A DNA stretch of 5,362 nucleotides, taken from positions 1 to 5,362 of the forward strand of contig JAUNHF010000135.1 of the NCBI GenBank assembly GCA_030524065.1. The letters run 5' to 3'. The stretch is from Deinococcus sp. Lineage in GTDB: Bacteria > Deinococcota > Deinococci > Deinococcales > Deinococcaceae. The notes under the pieces are model-generated. The model was not told where the DNA came from and did no database searches. It was given only the letters and a program-made list of their open reading frames with translations. This document shows, piece after piece, positions 1 through 5,362 of the stretch. The first letter of the stretch is position 1; each line of letters opens with the position of its first letter. Both the position numbers and the translations under genes were made by a program.

Positions 1-698
1 TCGGGTGCGCCGCTGTTCCGAATCCAGCGGGCAGCCGCGTCCCAGTCGTAAGCCACGCGGCGGTGCTCGGCGTGCCACTGACCGCTGCGCCGTTCCAGCA
101 GGGTCCAACCGGCGCGGGGGTCGCCGTCGTTGGGCCAGTTGACCGGACCCGACGCGACCAGCAGTGTGTTGCCCACCCTGCGGGTGTCGGCCCGGTGCAT
201 GTGGCCGACCAAGTAGACCCGGTGGCCGCCAAAGCCCTGGAGCCGCTCGGCCAGTTCCGGCTCGCTGCGGCGACGAAGGAGCCGGGTGCCGTAGTCGTAG
301 TGCAGCAGCAGGCTGTCCCAGGGCGTGGCCGGTGTGCCATGCGAGGCCAGCACCTCACCGCCGGCCAGCACCACATTGAGTGGCAAAGCGGCCAGACGTT
401 TTCGCTCCGGCAGTGGAAGCTGCTCGGCCAGCCATGCGCCTACTGCCCGTTTGTGGGGCGGCAGTTCGGCCACAGGAACGGTCAACAGTTCGTCGTTGTT
501 GCCGCGCACCTCTACCGCGCCCAGCCCGCGCTAAAGCTCCAGCGCCCGTAAAGGATCGGCCTGGCCCCATACCTGGTCGCCCAGATTGACTGTCAGGTCG
601 GGGCTGCGCCGCTTGATGTCCTGCAAAACTGCTTCAGCGGCGAAGGCGTTGCCGTGCACGTCGCTCAGTACCGCAATACGCAGGTCACACCCGGTCAA
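1..698 (-). pseudogene. Metallophosphoesterase (calcineurin-like, YfcE type), interrupted by in-frame TAG; 3' end outside window
   Basis: Read leftwards from a TTG at 698-696, the frame gives the metal-binding motifs of the calcineurin-like phosphoesterase superfamily in order: SDVHGN (residues 12-17), GDQ (40-42), GNND (66-69), SHG (119-121) and GHMH (165-168, usually GHTH). Such enzymes are cytosolic, use two divalent metals and hydrolyse phosphomono- or diesters; the substrate here cannot be read from sequence. A TAG at 533-531 ends translation after residue 55, between the second and third motifs. Because motifs on both sides are in the same frame, a single substitution (for instance CAG to TAG) explains it, not an indel. 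The frame then stays open to the window edge (about 232 codons in total). The TTG overlaps the TGA of the upstream permease, suggesting translational coupling. Family call is firm; true pseudogene versus base-call error is unresolved. Confidence 0.85.
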
Positions 699-1959
699 TG
701 CCCCACCGCCTCCTCTTCCTCACGCTGGGCCGGCAGCAGCAGGTTGGCGGCGATGCCCACCAGTGCGGCCAGCGCCATGCCCGACAGCTCCAGGTCAGTC
801 CCGCCGAGGTGCACCGGGAAAGCGGCCCCGCCCAGACCCAGCACCAGAATCAGGCTGACCACAATCAGGTTGCGCGAGTGGGCAAAGTCAATCTGCGCTT
901 CGCTGAGCGTGCGGATGCCCACGCTCGCAATCATCCCGAATAGCAGAATGGAGACCCCGCCCAGCACCGCAGGCGGAAAACTTTGCAGCACGGCGGCCAG
1001 CTTGGGCGAGCAGCCAAACAGAATGGCGAACGCGGCAGCGATGCGGATGATGGCCGGGTCATACACCTTGGTCAGCGCCAGGACGCCGGTGTTCTCGGCG
1101 TAGGTGGTGGCTGCGGGGCCGCCCATCGCCGCACTGGTCATGTTGGCGACGCCGTCGGCAAACAGCGTGCGTGACAGCCCCGGCTTTTCCAGAAAGTTCT
1201 GGCCCACCACACGGCCATTGACCACCACGTCCCCGATGTGCTCAATAAAGGTCACGACCGCCACCGGTGCGATGATCGCCACCGCCTGCCAGTTCAGCTC
1301 CGGGGCGTGAAAGGGCGGCAGGCCCAGCCAGGCCGCGTCGCTCTGCCCAGGGCGGCGCTGTCTACCGCGCCCAGCAGCAGCGCCGCCGCGTAGCCCACCA
1401 GAATGCCCACCAGGATGGGAATCATGCGGAAAAGGCCGCGTCCATAAACGCTGGCGATGACGGCGGCCAGCAGGGTGATCAGGGCCAGCGGCCAGTTGGT
1501 CTTGGCCTGGTCTACGGCCACATGGCTCAGGCCCAGACCGATCACCATAATCACTGGCCCGGTCACGATGGGCGGGAAGATGGTCATGATGCGCCGGGTG
1601 CCGAACACCTGCACCAGCGCCGAGAACAGCAGGTACATCGCCCCCGCTGCGATCAAACCGCCCGCCGCCGCGCCCACGCCCAGTTCCTTGACCACCAGCG
1701 CGGTTGGGGCGATAAACGCAAACGAGCTGCCCAGAAAGATCGGCACCCGCCAGCCGCTCAGGGCGTGAAAAATCAGGGTGGCAACCCCAGCGGCAAACAG
1801 GGCCACGCTGGGCGGCAGTCCCACCAGAATCGGCACCAGCACGGTGGCCCCGAACATGGCGATGGAGTGCTGCACGCCCAGCACCAGCTTGCGCTGAAGC
1901 GGCAGCTTGGTGGAGGGGTGGGGGGCCGGAGCAGGAGCGGACGCGGGGGGCTGGGTCAT
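695..1959 (-). pseudogene. Uracil/xanthine permease (NCS2, UraA-like), frameshifted
   Basis: This is an inner-membrane nucleobase:proton symporter of the Xan_ur_permease family, about 421 residues if the frame is repaired (E. coli UraA is close to 430). The first part starts at ATG 1959-1957 with a Pro/Ala-rich leader, then [18 protein letters not shown] and several membrane helices, and ends at a premature TGA (1296-1294) after about 204 correct residues. The second part continues one frame over from about 1348 and carries EHIGD (repaired residues 240-244), TTYAENTGV (285-293) and [19 protein letters not shown], ending at TGA 697-695. E240 and E289 match the substrate-binding glutamates of UraA (E241, E290); D244 replaces UraA H245, as in xanthine-type members. 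Restoring one G in the run at 1346-1348 joins the frames. As written, the substrate site is not made in frame. Uracil versus xanthine is undecided. Confidence 0.85.
709..714 (-). promoter_or_regulatory. Shine-Dalgarno for the phosphoesterase TTG start
   Basis: On the minus strand AGGAGG lies 10 bases before the TTG at 698-696, inside the last codons of the permease. No ATG or GTG is available in frame between this site and the TTG, and the first conserved motif begins at residue 12, so this site decides the start. Confidence 0.5.
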
Positions 1960-1963
1960 GTCA

Positions 1964-1979
1964 GCCCTGAGTGTAGGGC
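1964..1979. repeat. Short inverted repeat next to permease start
   Basis: GCCCT (1964-1968) and AGGGC (1975-1979) are perfect inverted copies around a 6-base loop. The repeat covers the TACACT -10 candidate and ends four bases before the permease ATG, where an operator or a start-occluding hairpin could act. A five-base arm is short and could arise by chance in GC-rich DNA. Confidence 0.3.
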
Positions 1980-2006
1980 AGGGCGAATGCCGGCTCTGCA
2001 CCCGCC

Positions 2007-2012
2007 AGGAGG
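2007..2012 (+). promoter_or_regulatory. Shine-Dalgarno AGGAGG for the small membrane protein
   Basis: A perfect AGGAGG lies four bases before ATG 2017. It favours 2017 over the second in-frame ATG at 2035, for which it would be 22 bases away. The spacing is slightly short, so some doubt remains. Confidence 0.5.
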
Positions 2013-2016
2013 CGCT

Positions 2017-2442
2017 ATGCTGGACTGTAATCTTATGGACGCTGTCACTTCCGTTCCGGCCCGGTCCGGTACGCGGCCGCTGCTGAGCGCTGGCCGGGTG
2101 CTGCGCGGTGTGCTGGCCGCCTTGCTGGCCCTGCTGGGGCTGGGGCTGTGCGCGCTGTGCATGGGCCGCTTCGCCGCGCTGGGGGCCGGAGCGCCGCTGT
2201 GGCTCGGCACCCTCTCTGCGGCCGAGCAGCTGGCCGGGCAACTGCTGTTTGGGGCCGAGTACGCCGGCTGGGATGAGTTCACCCGTGCGCTGGGGCTGGC
2301 GCTGCTGGGCAGCGTGGTCCTGGGCGCAGCGGCCTGGGCCTGGCCGCGCCGGCGGCAGGTCAGGCCCGGTCCCGCGCCTTACACGTTCTCGTATCAAGTG
2401 GCGGACCCGGATCAGCCGGCAGACGCGGGCAGCGTAAACTGA
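2017..2442 (+). CDS. Small two-helix membrane protein of unknown function
   Basis: I do not recognise a family for this 141-residue protein. Visible parts are a short polar N-terminus, a strongly hydrophobic segment at about residues 28-50 preceded by Arg27 and Arg30, a linker of about 40 residues containing [11 protein letters not shown] (80-90), a second hydrophobic segment at 91-109 stopped by PRRR (110-113), and a polar, Pro/Asp-rich tail. Positive charges flank both helices on the same side, suggesting both ends are cytoplasmic and the linker is outside. The start is chosen from the AGGAGG at 2007-2012; ATG 2035 is an alternative. The stop lies 5 bases before fabZ, so it probably leads the rightward operon and may have an envelope role. 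G/C-ending codons and the continuation into the operon support it being real; the open frame upstream of 2017 is antisense to the permease and is not part of it. Confidence 0.65.
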   Translation: MLDCNLMDAVTSVPARSGTRPLLSAGRVLRGVLAALLALLGLGLCALCMGRFAALGAGAPLWLGTLSAAEQLAGQLLFGAEYAGWDEFTRALGLALLGSVVLGAAAWAWPRRRQVRPGPAPYTFSYQVADPDQPADAGSVN

Positions 2443-2447
2443 GGGCC

Positions 2448-2894
2448 ATGACAGATTCTGCCCCCACGGCTGCGCCCCTGATGATCGGGGAAGTCCTCAA
2501 GACCCTGCCGCACCGCTATCCCTTCGTGCTGGTGGACCGGGTGCTGTCGGTCGAGAACGGCGAAGTGCATGCCCTCAAGAACGTGACCATCGGTGAGCCG
2601 TTTTTCATGGGGCACTTTCCGCAGGAGCCGGTGATGCCTGGCGTGCTGATTACCGAGGCTCTCGCGCAGGCCAGCATGTTTTGTCTGCACGGCGAAATGC
2701 CGGCCGGCACGGTGGGCTACCTGGCGGGTGTAGAAGGTGCGCGGTTCAAGCGCAAGGTGGTGCCCGGCGATCAGCTGCACCTGTACGCCCGGCTGGAATT
2801 TCTGCGCCGGGGCCTGGGCAAGACGGTCTGCCGCGCCGAGGTGGACGGCGAGGTGGCCGCCGAAGCCACGATTCTGTTTGCGGTTGCCAAATAA
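2448..2894 (+). CDS. fabZ: 3-hydroxyacyl-[acyl-carrier-protein] dehydratase FabZ
   Basis: FabZ removes water from (3R)-hydroxyacyl-ACP to give trans-2-enoyl-ACP in each round of type II fatty acid synthesis in the cytosol. The 148-residue length is typical. Hallmarks are [13 protein letters not shown] (residues 20-32), EPFFMGHFP (50-58) and [15 protein letters not shown] (61-75). The catalytic pair is His56 and Glu70, with the 14-residue spacing seen in Pseudomonas FabZ (His49/Glu63). It has the hot-dog fold and normally works as a hexamer (family knowledge). A GAGGG at 2441-2445 overlaps the stop of the preceding gene but lies only two bases from the ATG, so initiation may depend on coupling. 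Its stop codon directly abuts the next gene's GTG. Apart from this it is intact and ordinary. FabA is unlikely because the sequence and length match FabZ. Confidence 0.96.
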   Translation: MTDSAPTAAPLMIGEVLKTLPHRYPFVLVDRVLSVENGEVHALKNVTIGEPFFMGHFPQEPVMPGVLITEALAQASMFCLHGEMPAGTVGYLAGVEGARFKRKVVPGDQLHLYARLEFLRRGLGKTVCRAEVDGEVAAEATILFAVAK

Positions 2895-4103
<1,209 letters not shown>

Positions 4104-4115
4104 TGGAGCGGGGAA

Positions 4116-4121
4116 GAGGAG
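4116..4121 (+). promoter_or_regulatory. Shine-Dalgarno for the glycosyltransferase
   Basis: GAGGAG lies nine bases before ATG 4131, in the 27-base gap after the permease stop. The in-frame codons between the in-frame TGA at 4101 and 4131 contain no other start, so it supports 4131. Confidence 0.55.
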
Positions 4122-4130
4122 CGCCGGGCC

Positions 4131-5291
4131 ATGCCGTCTGACACGCATGTTCCTGTTTCTCCTGCCCAGCACTTGGCCCTGATGATTTCGGCGTCCTTTG
4201 GGGGCGGGCACCATCAGGCGAGCAGCGCGGTGGCGCAGGCCCTGGCGGAGCGCGTGAGGCTGCGGCTGGCCCAGGTAGACGCGGTCGAGATGCTGACCCC
4301 CGCCGAGCGGGCGCTGATCGTGGGGGTCTACGGCTTTTGGCTGCGGCATCTGCCGGCGGCGTACCACGCTTTTTACCGCTGGACCGACCAGCCCAGTGAA
4401 CCGCGTATCGTGACCTCGTCGTTCGAGTGGCTGGGCATCGGCGGCCTGCGCCGCGAGCTGCTGGCGCAGCGGCCAGGGCTGGTGGTCAGCACTTTTCCAA
4501 CCTCGGTGGCGCTGGCCGACACGGTGCGGCGGCGCGAGAACCTGCACTTTCTCAATGCCCTGGTGCTGACCGACTACCGCGTGCATCACCACTGGGCCCG
4601 CCCGCAGGCCGACCTGATCCTGCTGCCCACCGAAGGCACCCGCCGCGAGATGCTGGCCTGGGGCATGGCCCCGGAGCGGCTGGCCGTGACCGGGCTGCCG
4701 GTGTCGCTGGAGGTGGAGCGCCTGAGCTGCCTGGGGCACGCCGAGCGCCGCCGAGCGCTGCTGGCGGCCCTGAACTGGGACGTGGACCCATCCGAGCCGC
4801 TGATTTTGCTCTCGGGCGGCAGCGGCGCCTACAGCGCCTTTGAGGAGGAGCTGGCCGTCCTGGGCAACCTGGGCGAGCGGGTGCGCGTGCTGGTGGTGGC
4901 GGGGCCGCATCCGCCGGGGGTGCAGCGCATCGGTGGGGCCGAAGTTCACCATCTGGGCTACCGCGCCGATTTTGCTGCGCTGCTGGCCGGCGCCGACCTG
5001 CTGGTGGGCAAGGCGGGCGGCATGACCGTGGCCGAGACGACCGCGCTGGGGGTGCCGCTGGTGGTGTACCGCCCCATTCCCGGCCAGGAAGAACACAACG
5101 CCGAGTACCTGCTGGAACGTGGCGCCGCGCTGTGGCCGCGCTCGCCCCACGACCTGCGCCGCGCCGCGCTGAGCCTGCTGGACCCGCAGGTCCGCGCCCG
5201 CATGGCCGCCGCCGCCGCCCGCCTGGGCTGCCCCGCCGCCGCCCGGCAGGTGGCCGGCGAACTGCTGGCCCGGCTGGGCTGGGAGGCGTGA
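4131..5291 (+). CDS. UgtP/MGDG-synthase-like glycosyltransferase (GT28)
   Basis: This 386-residue protein has the two-domain GT-B layout of monogalactosyl/glucosyl-diacylglycerol synthases, related to MurG. The N-terminal acceptor domain opens with ISASFGGGHHQAS (19-31), the glycine/histidine loop of the MGDG-synthase family, and contains VLTDYRVHHHW (145-155). GLPVS (188-192) marks the passage to the donor domain, which has LLSGGSGAYS (226-235) and GKAGGMTVAETTALGVP (293-309) followed by PIPGQEEHNAEYL (315-327), the nucleotide-sugar-binding signature. The reaction is expected to be transfer of a hexose from a UDP-sugar to a lipid at the cytoplasmic face of the membrane. Sugar and acceptor cannot be read from sequence; diacylglycerol is the family default. 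It follows the LptF/G permease by 27 bases and overlaps the next gene by one base. MurG itself is less likely because the N-terminal motif is of MGDG type. Confidence 0.88.
   Translation: MPSDTHVPVSPAQHLALMISASFGGGHHQASSAVAQALAERVRLRLAQVDAVEMLTPAERALIVGVYGFWLRHLPAAYHAFYRWTDQPSEPRIVTSSFEWLGIGGLRRELLAQRPGLVVSTFPTSVALADTVRRRENLHFLNALVLTDYRVHHHWARPQADLILLPTEGTRREMLAWGMAPERLAVTGLPVSLEVERLSCLGHAERRRALLAALNWDVDPSEPLILLSGGSGAYSAFEEELAVLGNLGERVRVLVVAGPHPPGVQRIGGAEVHHLGYRADFAALLAGADLLVGKAGGMTVAETTALGVPLVVYRPIPGQEEHNAEYLLERGAALWPRSPHDLRRAALSLLDPQVRARMAAAAARLGCPAAARQVAGELLARLGWEA
5281..5286 (+). promoter_or_regulatory. Shine-Dalgarno for the last, partial gene
   Basis: GGGAGG, within the final codons of the glycosyltransferase gene, lies four bases before ATG 5291 and supports the overlapping start. 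Confidence 0.5.
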
Positions 5292-5362
5292 TGGGCGCCA
5301 TCAAACGTGGCGCGGTCCTGGGCACGCTGGCGGCTGGCCTGCTCGCTTACATTGGCTTGCCG
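5291..5362 (+). CDS. Start of a gene with hydrophobic N-terminus, cut by window end
   Basis: The ATG overlaps the glycosyltransferase TGA in the arrangement TGATG, and GGGAGG precedes it. The 24 visible codons encode a short basic start (MGAIKRG) followed by a hydrophobic stretch ending in LLAYIGLP, which looks like a signal peptide or membrane anchor. The product would therefore be exported or membrane-bound. No catalytic domain is visible, so the family is unknown; a polysaccharide deacetylase or other envelope enzyme is a guess from context only. The coupled start suggests co-production with the glycosyltransferase. Confidence 0.7.
   Translation, partial: MGAIKRGAVLGTLAAGLLAYIGLP

Larger units (their letters stand above)
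1960..2016. promoter_or_regulatory. Divergent intergenic spacer with presumed promoters
   Basis: The 57 bases between the leftward permease start and the rightward membrane-protein start must hold, or adjoin, promoters for both units. On the minus strand TACACT (1975-1970) resembles a -10 box only 10 bases before the ATG, which would give a nearly leaderless mRNA, a common arrangement in Deinococcus; no good -35 partner is visible. On the plus strand TATGCT (2016-2021) and TAATCT (2028-2033) look like -10 boxes but also lack clear -35 boxes. The divergent layout is seen; the promoter assignments are weak inference. Confidence 0.35.

Noticed and set aside
531..533. TAG recoded as an amino acid in the phosphoesterase
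   Set aside because: No pyrrolysine machinery or suppressor tRNA is visible and this type of bacterium is not known to recode TAG; glutamine-to-stop substitution is simpler.
63..551. Plus-strand open frame of 162 codons
   Set aside because: It is antisense to the phosphoesterase motifs and shows no domain.
1343..1350. Programmed -1 frameshift in the permease gene
   Set aside because: The bases around the shift (CCTGGGC) do not form an X XXY YYZ slippery heptamer, and a product ending in the middle of a membrane carrier has no evident use. A lost base is simpler.
1522..2016. Upstream extension of the small membrane protein frame
   Set aside because: It is antisense to conserved permease sequence and His/Gln/Arg-rich; AGGAGG at 2007-2012 marks the real start.
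1960..2397. N-terminal extension of the permease frame upstream of ATG 1959
   Set aside because: It is low-complexity Gln/Pro-rich sequence antisense to the small membrane protein; NCS2 homology begins only after 1959.
4552..5325. Minus-strand open frame opposite the glycosyltransferase
   Set aside because: It is Pro/Arg/Ala-rich with no recognisable motif and antisense to GT28 signature sequence.

Overview
The window is GC-rich, densely coded bacterial DNA. Gene content and protein style (Ala/Leu/Gly-rich proteins, G/C-ending codons, GTG and TTG starts) fit the genus Deinococcus or a close relative. That placement is inference from reading the proteins; no marker gene such as rRNA is present.

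Left half, minus strand (1-1959). A two-gene unit is transcribed leftwards: a nucleobase (uracil/xanthine-type, NCS2) permease followed by a calcineurin-like metallophosphoesterase whose TTG start overlaps the permease stop. Both are broken as written. The permease has a one-base frameshift near 1346-1348, and the phosphoesterase has an in-frame TAG at 531-533 with its conserved motifs continuing in the same frame on the far side. The phosphoesterase runs off the left edge.

Divergent spacer (1960-2016). Only 57 bases separate the permease start from the first rightward gene, so promoters for both directions must lie here or just inside the flanking genes. A small inverted repeat sits next to the permease start.

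Right half, plus strand (2017-5362). Five tightly packed genes run rightwards: an unrecognised small two-helix membrane protein, FabZ (fatty-acid 3-hydroxyacyl-ACP dehydratase), an LptF/LptG-family permease, a UgtP/MGDG-synthase-like glycosyltransferase, and the first 24 codons of a gene with a hydrophobic N-terminus. Gaps are 5, 0, 27 and -1 bases, which argues for one operon. A plausible joint role is envelope lipid supply: FabZ makes acyl chains, the glycosyltransferase puts sugar on a lipid anchor, and the LptF/G-type permease may help move a lipid to the outer layer. This is notable because Deinococcus is generally described as diderm without classical LPS, so the permease's cargo is unclear.

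No RNA gene, CRISPR array, insertion sequence or convincing rho-independent terminator was seen, and no gene-free stretch exceeds 300 bases.
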